A stretch of 64,000 bases of DNA from Flavivirga abyssicola (GCF_030540775.2 NZ_CP141266.1:2777001-2841000), one strand, 5' to 3'. Positions 54,978 through 63,075 are shown, numbered from the stretch's first letter. The notes: generated by a model from the sequence alone, not told the origin. Numbers and translations: made by a program.

Positions 54978-56159
54978 TTATATTTTAAAATATTCAATAT
55001 AGTTTTCTAAATCCTTATCACCCCGACCAGACAAACTCACAACCACCACATCATCAGGTTTAAATGTTTTCTGTTCAAAAATGGCTAATGCATGCGAACT
55101 TTCTATGGCTGGAATGATTCCTTCTAATTTGCATAATTCTAATCCTGATTTCATGGCTTCATCGTCTGTGATTGCCATAAACTCAGCACGTCCAGTTTTG
55201 CATAAATGTGCATGCATAGGACCAACACCAGGATAATCTAAACCTGCCGAAATAGAGTAGGGCTCTGTTATTTGACCATCGTTTGTTTGCATCAACAAAG
55301 TTTTGCAGCCATGTATAATACCTGCTTTCCCTAGAACTGATGTTGCAGCACTTTCTCCAGAATCAACTCCTAAACCAGCAGCTTCAACAGCAATAATATT
55401 AACATCGTCTTCATGTAAATAGTGATAATAGGTACCAGCAGCATTACTGCCACCTCCAATACAGGCAACTATGTAGTCAGGATTTTCTCTTCCTTCTTGT
55501 TCTTTTAATTGCCATTTAATCTCTTCAGAAATGACCGATTGAAATTTGGTAACCATATCCGGATAAGGATGAGGGCCGATTGCAGATCCTATAATATAAT
55601 GTGTATTTACTGGATTGTTGATCCAATCTCTAATGGCTTCGTTGGTAGCATCCTTCAAAGTTCGACTTCCTGAAAGTGCAGGGACAACGGTGGCTCCCAA
55701 CATTTTCATTCTGGCAACATTTGGAGCTTGTCTTTTAATGTCAATTTCTCCCATGTATACAATACATTCCAACCCCATTAAAGCGCAAACGGTTGCAGTA
55801 GCAACACCGTGTTGTCCTGCTCCAGTTTCTGCGATAATACGATGTTTACCCAGACGTTTAGCCATGAGTATTTGACCAATAGTATTGTTTATTTTGTGTG
55901 CTCCGGTATGGTTAAGGTCTTCTCGTTTTAAATAAATTTTGGTATTATATTTTTCTGAAAGACGTTTCGCAAAATAGAGTGGGGAAGGACGCCCTACATA
56001 ATCTTTTAAAAGTTGATCAAATTCTTTTTGAAACTCAGGTTCTGCCATCACTTTTAGATAGTTTTGGCGCAACTCTTCTACATTAGGATATAGCATTTCT
56101 GGAATATATGCGCCTCCAAATTCACCATAATACCCTTTTTCGTTTACGTTATAATTCAT
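54978..56159 (-). CDS. trpB: Tryptophan synthase beta subunit
   Basis: A 393-residue PLP enzyme joining indole and serine. [14 protein letters not shown] is the standard start; K89 in HTGAHKINN carries [11 protein letters not shown] binds the phosphate, and [11 protein letters not shown] and SLSGRGDKD are further blocks. I start at 56159 ([10 protein letters not shown]). A 28-codon upstream extension exists in frame, but it is encoded by a dispersed repeat ([14 protein letters not shown]) and is not family-like. Confidence 0.95.
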   Translation of the reverse strand: MNYNVNEKGYYGEFGGAYIPEMLYPNVEELRQNYLKVMAEPEFQKEFDQLLKDYVGRPSPLYFAKRLSEKYNTKIYLKREDLNHTGAHKINNTIGQILMAKRLGKHRIIAETGAGQHGVATATVCALMGLECIVYMGEIDIKRQAPNVARMKMLGATVVPALSGSRTLKDATNEAIRDWINNPVNTHYIIGSAIGPHPYPDMVTKFQSVISEEIKWQLKEQEGRENPDYIVACIGGGSNAAGTYYHYLHEDDVNIIAVEAAGLGVDSGESAATSVLGKAGIIHGCKTLLMQTNDGQITEPYSISAGLDYPGVGPMHAHLCKTGRAEFMAITDDEAMKSGLELCKLEGIIPAIESSHALAIFEQKTFKPDDVVVVSLSGRGDKDLENYIEYFKI

Positions 56160-56173
56160 ATTATCTTCTTTTT

Positions 56174-56216
56174 CGTCATTGCGAATTACGCTTTCGGGCG
56201 TAATGTGGCAATCTGT
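56174..56216. repeat. Dispersed GTCATT repeat just before trpB
   Basis: CGTCATTGCGAATTACG, then an internal palindrome ATTACG / CGTAAT with CTTTCGGG loop, ending GTGGCAATCTG. In frame with trpB it would encode [14 protein letters not shown]. Confidence 0.82.
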
Positions 56217-56245
56217 TTGTTTTATAGAAATTACTTTGGTCATTT

Positions 56246-56286
56246 GTCTTCGACTGTGCTCAGACGGACACTCTACATAATGACGT
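56246..56286. repeat. Dispersed repeat overlapping the trpF 3' end
   Basis: GTCTTCGACTGTGCTCAGAC at 56246-56265 carries the TTCGACT-GCTCA core, and AATGACG at its far end supplies the last trpF codons (NVIM). The repeat thus supplies the end of the TrpF protein. Confidence 0.6.
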
Positions 56287-56938
56287 TATTTCTAAATTCT
56301 TTTAATTTCTCAATACTTTTTAATCCTGGCTCTATTTCAAATTTGCTGTTTACATCTAAAGCGTAGCAATATTTTGAAGCTTTACTTTGTTTGAATTTTT
56401 TAATGTCTTCAATTTGCTCTAATCCAATACCACCACTTAAAAAGAAAGGTTTTGTTGATGGGTACTGATTTAACACATCCCAATCGAATGTATAACCATT
56501 GCCTCCTGGTAATTTTCCTTTTGTATCAAATAAAAAATAATCACAAACATCTTCATAAGGTTTTATAACCTCAAAATTGAATTCGTCTTTGATAGAAAAT
56601 ACTTTGATTATCTCAACCAGAACTTGTTTCGGGTTCTTTTTGTGAGATGCTGAAACTAGTTCAGCATGATGGCGCAAAGCGTCACAGTATTCTGGTGTTT
56701 CTTTTCCGTGTAATTGCACTGCCTGAAGTTGATGTGTATTTATTTGTTCAATGACATCTTCCAAACTTTCATTAACAAAAACCCCTACTTTTTTAATAGA
56801 TTCGGGCAATTCTGGAATATTACTGTTAAAATGTCTTGTAGATTTTTTATAAAATATAAACCCAAGATAGTCGGGTTGCAGATTTGCAACTTGAATTATA
56901 TTGTCTTCATATTTCATTCCACAAACTTTCAGTTTCAT
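56273..56938 (-). CDS. trpF: Phosphoribosylanthranilate isomerase
   Basis: A 221-residue TIM-barrel isomerase, third step of the tryptophan branch. [20 protein letters not shown] is the family start with the catalytic Cys (C5 after the chosen Met); [15 protein letters not shown] and [11 protein letters not shown] follow; [17 protein letters not shown] has the catalytic Asp and phosphate loop; [13 protein letters not shown] closes. I start at 56938; the frame is open 22 codons further (to 57004), with KAPSPSK encoded by a purine-rich repeat. Not fused to TrpC. Confidence 0.9.
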   Translation of the reverse strand: MKLKVCGMKYEDNIIQVANLQPDYLGFIFYKKSTRHFNSNIPELPESIKKVGVFVNESLEDVIEQINTHQLQAVQLHGKETPEYCDALRHHAELVSASHKKNPKQVLVEIIKVFSIKDEFNFEVIKPYEDVCDYFLFDTKGKLPGGNGYTFDWDVLNQYPSTKPFFLSGGIGLEQIEDIKKFKQSKASKYCYALDVNSKFEIEPGLKSIEKLKEFRNNVIM

Positions 56939-57017
56939 CTCAGTTATCTTCGAAGGAGAGGGGGCTTTGTTTGTTTGTGATATTTTTTTTATTTCTTTTT
57001 TCATAAGAGTAAGTGTT

Positions 57018-57034
57018 CTCCTCCTTTGGAGGAG
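57018..57034 (-). promoter_or_regulatory. Hairpin holding a Shine-Dalgarno sequence between trpC and trpF
   Basis: On the minus strand CTCCTCC, AAA, GGAGGAG: seven perfect pairs, starting at the base after the trpC TAA. GGAGGAG is a perfect Shine-Dalgarno match but lies 13 bases before the ATG at 57004 and would be hidden in the stem. Confidence 0.6.
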
Positions 57035-57817
57035 TTAGAGGAGGCTCTTTATAAATTGTTTGGCGCTTTCACCAGCATTATCTGTTTTCATAAAGTTTTC
57101 TCCTATTAAAAAGCCTTGATAACCAAAAGGTTTTAATTCTTTAATAGCTTCAATATTACTAATGCCACTTTCTGAAACTTTTACAAAATCGTTTGGAATA
57201 AGCTCACTTAATGTTTTGCTGGTTTCTAAACTAACGTCGAACGTTTTTAAGTTTCTATTATTCACACCTAGCATATCTAATGAAGGCATTACAGATTTAT
57301 GAAGTTCTTCTTCGTTATGAACTTCTAATAAAACATCCAAATTCAGGCTTTTTGCAAATTCTGAAAATTGTTTGATTTCTTCTCGGGTTAAAATAGCTGC
57401 TATTAACAAAATAACATCTGCTCCATATGCTTTGGCTTCCAGCAATTGGTATTCGTCTATAATAAACTCTTTGCGAAGTAATGGTAAATTACAACTTGCT
57501 CTGGCAAGCAATAGGTCGTCTAATGATCCTCCAAAATATTTTCCATCAGTTAAAACAGACATCCCACAAACACCGGCATCTTCATAGCCTTTTGCTACAT
57601 CTTGAACGTTTAAGCTTTGATTTATTACTGATTTTGATGGTGAACGCCTTTTGTGTTCAGCAATAATACCCGATTCACTTTGTCGTAAGCTATTTGCGAG
57701 AGAAACGGTTTTTCTTTCAAACAAAACAGATTGTTCTAATTGCGTTACTGGAATTAGGTTTTTACGAAGAGCAACTTCCTCGTGTTTATCTTTTACTATT
57801 TTATCTAGTATGGTCAT
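57035..57817 (-). CDS. trpC: Indole-3-glycerol phosphate synthase
   Basis: A 260-residue TIM-barrel enzyme that closes the indole ring. The start MTILDKIVKDKHEEVALRK, the catalytic-loop block GIIAEHKRRSPSKSVINQ with the key Lys residues, VLTDGKYFGGSLDDL, RKEFIIDEYQLLEAKAYGAD, LLEVHNEEEL, GVNNRNLKTF and KVSESGIS are all present. Single-domain, not fused to TrpF. Transcription comes from the trpE promoter through trpD; the spacer with trpD is a degenerate heptamer array. Confidence 0.94.
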   Translation of the reverse strand: MTILDKIVKDKHEEVALRKNLIPVTQLEQSVLFERKTVSLANSLRQSESGIIAEHKRRSPSKSVINQSLNVQDVAKGYEDAGVCGMSVLTDGKYFGGSLDDLLLARASCNLPLLRKEFIIDEYQLLEAKAYGADVILLIAAILTREEIKQFSEFAKSLNLDVLLEVHNEEELHKSVMPSLDMLGVNNRNLKTFDVSLETSKTLSELIPNDFVKVSESGISNIEAIKELKPFGYQGFLIGENFMKTDNAGESAKQFIKSLL

Positions 57818-57823
57818 TTTTTA

Positions 57824-57911
57824 GTGTTCAGTGTTCAGTGTTCAATGTTCAGTTGGCAATATTCAGTATTTAGTGGGCAGACTGCTTACTGCCACTGCAT
57901 ACTGTTAACTA
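57824..57911. repeat. Degenerate 7-base-period array after the trpD stop
   Basis: In transcription sense the whole 88-base spacer after the trpD TGA is built of 7-base-like units: AGTTAAC, AGTATGC, AGTGGC, AGTAAGC, AGTCTGC, and closer to trpC CACTGAA, CACTGAA, CATTGAA. The first part is nearly identical to the sequence after the trpG stop. Confidence 0.75.
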
Positions 57912-58904
57912 TCATTTACTCATTTTTATTAATGTATCTAAACTTGCTTTTGCTTTTCCAGAAAGTAACGATTCTTTTGCTTGCTCGAACCCTTCCTTGT
58001 GACTAATTTGTTTTGTGGTTGCTATAGCTAAACCAGCATTGGCACAGACCACATTATTTTGGGATTCGGTACCTTTTCCTTGGATTACATTCATAAATAT
58101 TTTAGCTGCATCTTCTACCGTATTTCCTCCAAAAATAGATTCTTGAGAAATAGCTGAAATTCCTAAATCTTCTGGAGAAAACATAGTTTCAGAATTATTA
58201 GAGATAACCTTTGTATTTCCAGTTAGGGAAATCTCATCATAACCATCTAGAGCATGAACAATACTATAATTTTTGTCTGTATTTTGATATAAATAGCCAT
58301 ATAAACGTAAGAGTTCTAAATTGAACACTCCTACCATTTGATTTTTAGGAAAAGAAGGATTTACCATTGGTCCCAACATGTTAAAAAATGTTTTTACACC
58401 TAATTCACGACGAATAGGTGCTACATTTTTCATTGCAGGGTGGAATAATGGCGCATGTAAAACACAAATACCAGCCTTATCAATGGATCGTTTTAAGAAA
58501 TCTTCATCATTAGAAAATGTAATACCTAAATACTCCATAACGTTTGAAGATCCACAAGCAGAAGACACTCCATAGTTACCGTGTTTGGCGACTTTAATAC
58601 CGGCTCCAGCTGATACGAAAGACGATAGGGTAGAGATATTAAAGGTGTCTTTTCCGTCTCCACCAGTTCCACATAAATCAATGGCATTAAAATCTTTTAA
58701 GTCTATGGCAATACATAATTCTAAAAGAGCATCTCTAAAACCGCGCAATTCTTCCAGTGTAATGCTGCGCATCATAAAAACTGTAAGAAAAGAAGCGATC
58801 TGACTTTGGTTATACATACCATTGGATATGTTTACCAATACTTGTTTTGCTTCTTCACTTGAGATACTTTCGTGATTTATAAGTCTGTTTAATAAATTCT
58901 TCAT
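57912..58904 (-). CDS. trpD: Anthranilate phosphoribosyltransferase
   Basis: A 330-residue enzyme that joins anthranilate and PRPP. It begins MKNLLNRLINHESISSEEAK. The PRPP site CGTGGDGKDTFNISTLSSF, the KHGNYGVSSACGSSNVMEYL block and FFNMLGPMVNPSFPKNQMVG are family signatures; metal-binding DGYDEIS is also seen. Not fused with TrpG. Length normal. Confidence 0.95.
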   Translation of the reverse strand: MKNLLNRLINHESISSEEAKQVLVNISNGMYNQSQIASFLTVFMMRSITLEELRGFRDALLELCIAIDLKDFNAIDLCGTGGDGKDTFNISTLSSFVSAGAGIKVAKHGNYGVSSACGSSNVMEYLGITFSNDEDFLKRSIDKAGICVLHAPLFHPAMKNVAPIRRELGVKTFFNMLGPMVNPSFPKNQMVGVFNLELLRLYGYLYQNTDKNYSIVHALDGYDEISLTGNTKVISNNSETMFSPEDLGISAISQESIFGGNTVEDAAKIFMNVIQGKGTESQNNVVCANAGLAIATTKQISHKEGFEQAKESLLSGKAKASLDTLIKMSK

Positions 58905-58920
58905 TTTTTTCTCTTTTTTA

Positions 58921-59100
58921 TTTGTTCATTTTGTCTTGATACAAAATGAACCAAAAAATCATATCAAAATTAGGAAATTGCTAAAGCACCATTCACTTTC
59001 GGAATTACGTGCTTGAAGCTTTGCTTCGCATCTCCATTCCTTCGTTCATTATTTCTGAATTTTGATGATTCCGACTGCGTCGGAAATCCAAGTTCAATTC
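58921..59100. repeat. Long spacer repeat, copy 1 (trpG-trpD)
   Basis: Begins with the inverted repeat TTCATTTTGT / ACAAAATGAA (58925-58934, 58941-58950), then TCAAAATTAGGAAATTGCTA, AAGCTTTGCTTCGCA, TTCATTATTTCTGAATTTTG and the palindrome TTCCGACTGCGTCGGAA (59069-59085). Copy 2 at 59796-59935 matches it over about 120 bases. Confidence 0.8.
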
Positions 59101-59148
59101 AAATTTTATTGTTCAATTTTTAATTATAGTTTTTTCAATCGAGTAAGC

Positions 59149-59176
59149 ACTGCTTACTGCTACTGTTTACTGTCAA
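59149..59176. repeat. 7-base-period array after the trpG stop
   Basis: In transcription sense, starting at the base after the trpG TAG: TTGACAG, TAAACAG, TAGCAG, TAAGCAG. Closely matches the start of the trpD array. Confidence 0.75.
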
Positions 59177-59743
59177 CTAGCTATTAAGCCAGTTTTCTAA
59201 TATTTTTTTGCCATTTGGTGTTAATACAGATTCTGGATGATATTGTACGCCTTTTACATCGTAAACTTTATGACGTAGAGACATGACTTGTCCGTTTTCA
59301 TCAAATGACGTGGCTTCCAAACTATCAGGTAAATCAGGATTCACAACCCAAGAATGGTACCTGCCAACTTCTATGTCTTTTTCTAAACCTTTAAAGATAG
59401 GTTCGTCATCGACACTAATAGTTACATTTGTTGAAACACCATGATAAACATCGTCTAAATTAATGAGTGATCCACCAAATACTTCACCAATAGCTTGTTG
59501 CCCTAAACAAACTCCTAAAATACTTTTAGTAGGGGCAAACCTTTCAATAATAGGTTTTAATAAACCTGCTTCATCTGGAATACCAGGTCCTGGTGATAAT
59601 ACGATCTTATCGAATGGTTCTACATCATCTAAAACCAATTTATCATTTCTAACAACAGTGACATCACAATTTAAGTCTTCTAAATAGTGAACTAAATTAT
59701 ATGTAAAACTGTCGTAATTATCTATAACTAATACTTTTATCAT
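59177..59743 (-). CDS. trpG: Anthranilate synthase glutamine amidotransferase subunit
   Basis: A 188-residue class I glutamine amidotransferase feeding ammonia to TrpE. The nucleophile C79 is in ILGVCLGQQAIGEVFGG; the H169-E171 pair is in YHPESVLT; SPGPGIPDEAG forms the oxyanion region. I start at 59743 (MIKVLVIDNYDSF); four extra in-frame codons upstream come from the border of a palindromic repeat. PabA-type dual use in folate synthesis is possible. Confidence 0.94.
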   Translation of the reverse strand: MIKVLVIDNYDSFTYNLVHYLEDLNCDVTVVRNDKLVLDDVEPFDKIVLSPGPGIPDEAGLLKPIIERFAPTKSILGVCLGQQAIGEVFGGSLINLDDVYHGVSTNVTISVDDEPIFKGLEKDIEVGRYHSWVVNPDLPDSLEATSFDENGQVMSLRHKVYDVKGVQYHPESVLTPNGKKILENWLNS

Positions 59744-59750
59744 CTTTTTT

Positions 59751-59774
59751 GTCATTCCTTTGAAAGCAGGAATC
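59751..59774. repeat. Short palindrome before trpG
   Basis: GTCATTCCTTTGAAAGCAGG then AATC: same family as 54597-54620, with one arm altered (CCTTT against GCAGG). Confidence 0.8.
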
Positions 59775-59795
59775 TATTTTCTAGTTTAACTTTTT

Positions 59796-59935
59796 TCTTT
59801 GTTCATGTCAAAATAAGGAAATTGCTAAAGCCCCATTTGTTTTCGGAATGATGTGTTTAAAGCTTTGCTTTGCACCTCTATTCCCTCACTCATTATTTCT
59901 TGATTTTGACTTTTCCGACTATGTCAGAATTTTAT
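59796..59935. repeat. Long spacer repeat, copy 2 (trpE-trpG)
   Basis: Contains TCAAAATAAGGAAATTGCTA, TTTTCGGAATGATGTG, AAAGCTTTGCTTTGCA, CTCATTATTTCTTGATTTTG and TTCCGACTATGTCAGAA, each matching copy 1 at 58921-59100 with scattered changes and a deletion of its first inverted repeat. Confidence 0.8.
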
Positions 59936-59948
59936 ATTATTTAATTTA

Positions 59949-60036
59949 CTCCTAACTCCTAACTCCTAACTCCTAACTCCTAACTCCTAACTCCTAACTC
60001 CTAACTCCTAACTCCTAACTCCTAACTCCTAACTCC
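59949..60036. repeat. Tandem CTCCTAA array, 12 copies, after the trpE stop
   Basis: Twelve perfect copies of CTCCTAA on the plus strand (59949-60032), then CTCC, meeting the trpE TGA at 60039-60037. In transcription sense this reads TTAGGAG repeated, identical to the sulP array, with twelve AGGAG Shine-Dalgarno-like cores in a row. Confidence 0.97.
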
Positions 60037-61440
60037 TCATATTTCTTCAGCCAATTCAATAGCTTTTGTTAATGCACCTAACTTATTGTACACTTCTTGT
60101 AATTCGTTTTCTGAATTAGATTTTGAAACTAATCCTGCTCCCGCTTGCCAATGTAGTTTATGGTTTTTGCTTAAAAAGGTTCTAATCATAATGGCATGAT
60201 TAAAATTGCCTTCAAAGTCCATAAAACCAATAGCCCCACCGTAAAAAGAACGACTCGTTTTTTCGTATTGTTCAATAAGCTGCATGGCTCTGTGCTTAGG
60301 TGCACCACTTAATGTACCTGCAGGAAATGTATCTGCAACCACTTGCATAGTCGATGTGTTTTTGTGTTTTTGACCTGTAACTTTGCTTACTAAATGAATA
60401 ACGTGTGAGAAAAACTGAACTTCTCTATAAGTATCGACACTAACATGACTTCCATGTCTACTTAAATCATTTCTAGCTAAATCCACCAGCATAACATGTT
60501 CCGCATTTTCTTTATCGTCTTTTACCAGTTTTTTAGCTAATTCGGCATCTTGAGAATCATTTCCTGTGCGCTTAAATGTTCCTGCAATAGGGTGAATCTC
60601 AGCTTTACCTTCACTTACAATAAGTTGAGCTTCTGGCGAACTCCCAAAAATCTTAAAGTTTCCGTAATCAAAATAAAATAGATAAGGAGAAGGGTTTATA
60701 CTTCGTAAAGCACGGTATACATTAAACTCGTCACCTTTAAATTCCTGTGCAAAGCTTTTTGATAAGACCAATTGAAATACATCACCTCGAGCACAGTGTT
60801 TTTTTGCTAATTCTACATGTGTTTTATACTCATCATCTGTTAAATTAGATGTGATATCTCCTTTTGAATGAAAGTCATATGATGCAAAGTTTTTGACCTT
60901 AATTAGGTGGTCTATCTCATCAATATTGTTTTCAGTATTATGACAATGTGCAAAAATATAGGCCTCGTTTTTATGATGATTTATAGCAATAATGTTTTGA
61001 TAAACAGCATAATAAACATCAGGGATATGTGTTGAATTATCTTTTTTCGAAATGTCAACATCTTCAAAATAACGAACAGCATCATAAGCTATGTAACCAA
61101 AAATACCATTGTTTATAAATTTAAACTCGGTATCTGAATTAACATCAAATCGTTTTGTGAATTGATGAATTTCTTCTGAAACATCAATACTATCAGTTAT
61201 TGTTTTCTCTAATGAACTTCCATCGGGAAACGTTTGATTAATCATTTCATTTTCAACCTTAATAGAAGCTATTGGGTTAAAGCAGATATAAGAAAAACTA
61301 TTATCGTTTGCATGGTAATCGCTACTTTCAAGCAAAATACTATTAGGATATTTATCTCTAATTTTTAAGTAGATGCTTACTGGTGTAATCGTATCTGCTA
61401 GAATTTTTTTGTAATGTGTGTATAAATTATATGTTGTCAT
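60037..61440 (-). CDS. trpE: Anthranilate synthase component I
   Basis: A 467-residue chorismate-using enzyme, first committed step of tryptophan synthesis. The regulatory motif LLES at residues 36-39 (SILLESSDYH) is the tryptophan-binding site for feedback inhibition. The catalytic domain has GDVFQLVLSKSF, SPEAQLIVSEG, HPIAGTFKR, DLARNDLSRHG, TFPAGTLSGAPKHRAMQLI and GGAIGFMDFEGNFNHAIMIR. First gene after the trpL attenuator, so it is under both attenuation and feedback control. Confidence 0.96.
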   Translation of the reverse strand: MTTYNLYTHYKKILADTITPVSIYLKIRDKYPNSILLESSDYHANDNSFSYICFNPIASIKVENEMINQTFPDGSSLEKTITDSIDVSEEIHQFTKRFDVNSDTEFKFINNGIFGYIAYDAVRYFEDVDISKKDNSTHIPDVYYAVYQNIIAINHHKNEAYIFAHCHNTENNIDEIDHLIKVKNFASYDFHSKGDITSNLTDDEYKTHVELAKKHCARGDVFQLVLSKSFAQEFKGDEFNVYRALRSINPSPYLFYFDYGNFKIFGSSPEAQLIVSEGKAEIHPIAGTFKRTGNDSQDAELAKKLVKDDKENAEHVMLVDLARNDLSRHGSHVSVDTYREVQFFSHVIHLVSKVTGQKHKNTSTMQVVADTFPAGTLSGAPKHRAMQLIEQYEKTSRSFYGGAIGFMDFEGNFNHAIMIRTFLSKNHKLHWQAGAGLVSKSNSENELQEVYNKLGALTKAIELAEEI

Positions 61441-61472
61441 TATGCTGAATTTATTTCAGTAATTTTTTAATT

Positions 61473-61507
61473 AAAAAAAGGCTTGTCGTGAATGACAAGC
61501 CTTTTTT
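61473..61507 (-). terminator. trp operon attenuator
   Basis: Stem GGCTTGTC / GACAAGCC with six-base loop ATTCAC, seven T on the minus strand, 33 bases before the trpE ATG. TTCACGA (61492-61486, loop plus 3' arm) is complementary to TCGTGAA (61546-61540) at the leader-peptide stop, giving an alternative pairing that breaks the terminator. Confidence 0.88.
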
Positions 61508-61540
61508 GATATTTTGAGTTTTAAATATACTAGGTTTCCT

Positions 61541-61597
61541 TCACGAACGTAAGTTTCTGAAGCTCCACCACCAAGTATTATTTAAAATTGTATTCAT
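61541..61597 (-). CDS. trpL: trp leader peptide with three Trp codons
   Basis: An 18-codon frame encoding MNTILNNTWWWSFRNLRS, TGA stop at 61543-61541. Three consecutive tryptophan codons precede CTTCA (61562-61558), which can pair with TGAAG (61543-61539). A ribosome stalled at the Trp codons covers CTTCA and frees the TCGTGAAG region to pair with TTCACGA in the attenuator, so transcription continues into trpE; with ample Trp-tRNA the ribosome reaches the stop and the terminator forms. Two Asn codons are also present before the Trp run but do not define the sensor. Mechanism inferred from base pairing. Confidence 0.9.
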   Translation of the reverse strand: MNTILNNTWWWSFRNLRS

Positions 61598-61615
61598 TTT
61601 TATTTTTTGTTGGTT

Positions 61616-61646
61616 CAAATATAGAAATGAAAATATAAATACACAA
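61616..61646 (-). promoter_or_regulatory. Promoter of the trp operon
   Basis: On the minus strand TTG (61646-61644), 20 bases, TATATTTG (61623-61616): the full Bacteroidota pattern. The leader ATG follows 18 bases later. Confidence 0.8.
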
Positions 61647-61722
61647 TAGTTTAAAACATTTTTTATATAAAAGTTTGTTAAACTATAATATAGACACTGA
61701 AGTATTAATTAAATTTAAGCCT

Positions 61723-62268
61723 ATGAAATTAAAACTATTAATCATTGCAATATTGATAATAACAAATTGCAAACATGAAAATAAAACTACTGACAAAAGC
61801 GTAGTTGTTGCTAAGAAAGAAATCAGTAATAATATTAATTCAAATGATATTGAATTAGAAGTTTATGATTATAATGGTTTTGAAAAATTCTTAAATAAGA
61901 AAGATGATAAGATATATGTTATCAACTTTTGGGCTACTTGGTGTGCCCCTTGTGTAAAAGAATTACCATATTTTGAAAAACTAAATTCGCAATATCGTAA
62001 TAAAAATGTTGAAGTTATTTTGGTGAGTTTAGATTTTCCTCATTTATATGAGTCTAAGCTTAAGCCGTTTATTAAAGAAAGAAAATTGGAATCTAAAGTG
62101 GTTGCTTTAGATGATCCGGATATGGACACCTGGATCCCAAAAGTAAGTAAAGATTGGTCTGGTGCCATACCAGCAACAATTATATACAGAAATGATGATC
62201 GTAAATTTTTTGAAGGATCATTTACTTATGAGGAATTAGAAACAGAAGTTAAATATTTTTTAAATTAA
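61723..62268 (+). CDS. TlpA-like thioredoxin-fold lipoprotein
   Basis: A 181-residue exported thiol-disulfide oxidoreductase. It starts at MKLKLLIIAILIITNC, with Cys16 as lipidation site; a longer frame of 16 codons upstream lacks signal-peptide logic. The thioredoxin domain has FWATWCAPCVKELPYFEKL with redox cysteines C74 and C77, and a cis-Pro in AIPATIIYRND. Typical role: reduction of periplasmic disulfides, for example in cytochrome c maturation. Followed after 17 bases by another thioredoxin-fold gene. Confidence 0.88.
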   Translation: MKLKLLIIAILIITNCKHENKTTDKSVVVAKKEISNNINSNDIELEVYDYNGFEKFLNKKDDKIYVINFWATWCAPCVKELPYFEKLNSQYRNKNVEVILVSLDFPHLYESKLKPFIKERKLESKVVALDDPDMDTWIPKVSKDWSGAIPATIIYRNDDRKFFEGSFTYEELETEVKYFLN

Positions 62269-62285
62269 TTATAAACTTTAAAGAG

Positions 62286-62909
62286 ATGAAAAAAACAATT
62301 CAAATAATTTCAGGTGCACTTGTTGTACTTTTTATTAGTGCATTTGTAACGAATGAAACTAGTACTACGGGGAATGGGTACAAAATAGGTGATACAGCTG
62401 AAGATTTTTCACTTAAAAATGTGGATGGTAATATGGTATCATTATCAGATTATAAAGACGCTAAAGGTTTCATTGTAACATTTACTTGCAATACGTGCCC
62501 GTATGCTGTTATGTATGAAGATAGACTCATTGCTTTAAATGACAAATATGCTTCAAGAGGATATCCTGTCATTGCCATTATGCCCAATAATACGGATGTA
62601 AAACCAGGAGATAATCTGGAAGCTATGAAAGCTCGTGCAAAGAGTAAAGGATTTACTTTTCCATATTTAATTGATGAGGGGCAAAAAGTTTATCCTAAGT
62701 ATGGAGCTACTAAAACACCTCATGTGTTTTTATTGCAAAAAACAGATGGCGGTAATGTTGTAAAATACATTGGAGCTATAGATGATAATTATAAAGATGC
62801 CTCGGCAGTAAAGACAAAATATGTGGAGAACGCAGTTGATGCCCTTTTAGAAGGAAAGGAAGTTAAACAGACAGAAACCAAAGCTATAGGTTGTTCTATT
62901 AAAGTCTAG
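62286..62909 (+). CDS. Exported thioredoxin-family (AhpC/TSA-like) protein
   Basis: A 207-residue protein with signal peptide (1-21, ALVVLFISAFVTN). The domain begins KIGDTAEDFSLKNVDGNMVS and has the CXXC site C68-C71 in TFTCNTCPYAVMYEDRLI, which marks the family of redoxins with CNTCPYA rather than WCxxC. KTPHVFLLQ holds the cis-Pro. Operon partner of the TlpA-like gene. Substrate not known. Confidence 0.88.
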   Translation: MKKTIQIISGALVVLFISAFVTNETSTTGNGYKIGDTAEDFSLKNVDGNMVSLSDYKDAKGFIVTFTCNTCPYAVMYEDRLIALNDKYASRGYPVIAIMPNNTDVKPGDNLEAMKARAKSKGFTFPYLIDEGQKVYPKYGATKTPHVFLLQKTDGGNVVKYIGAIDDNYKDASAVKTKYVENAVDALLEGKEVKQTETKAIGCSIKV

Positions 62910-62986
62910 AAATTTACCTAATGATTGTTTTTTTAGAAGTTATCAACCTTGTTAAAATGATAATTTAGGTATAACTAAATATTAAC

Positions 62987-63020
62987 AAAAATCTGGAGTG
63001 TAATACTTCGGATTTTTTTT
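62987..63020 (+). terminator. Intrinsic terminator after the thioredoxin pair
   Basis: AAAAATCTGGAGT / ACTTCGGATTTTT (13 pairs with two wobbles), five-base loop and eight T. Confidence 0.85.
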
Positions 63021-63041
63021 CGTCTATAATTTTAGATGTAC

Positions 63042-63049
63042 TAATTTTG
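63042..63049 (+). promoter_or_regulatory. -7 promoter element of the rhodanese genes
   Basis: TAATTTTG fits TAnnTTTG, 26 bases before the ATG at 63076, just after a terminator. No TTG at the usual spacing. Confidence 0.45.
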
Positions 63050-63075
63050 CACACATAATATTATATTAAACAAAA

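Noticed and set aside
56160-56243. 28-residue N-terminal extension of TrpB
   Set aside because: Encoded by a dispersed repeat; the family start [12 protein letters not shown] follows the internal Met at 56159.
59949-60036. CRISPR-like appearance of the tandem repeats
   Set aside because: Units are seven bases with no spacers, and no cas gene is present.
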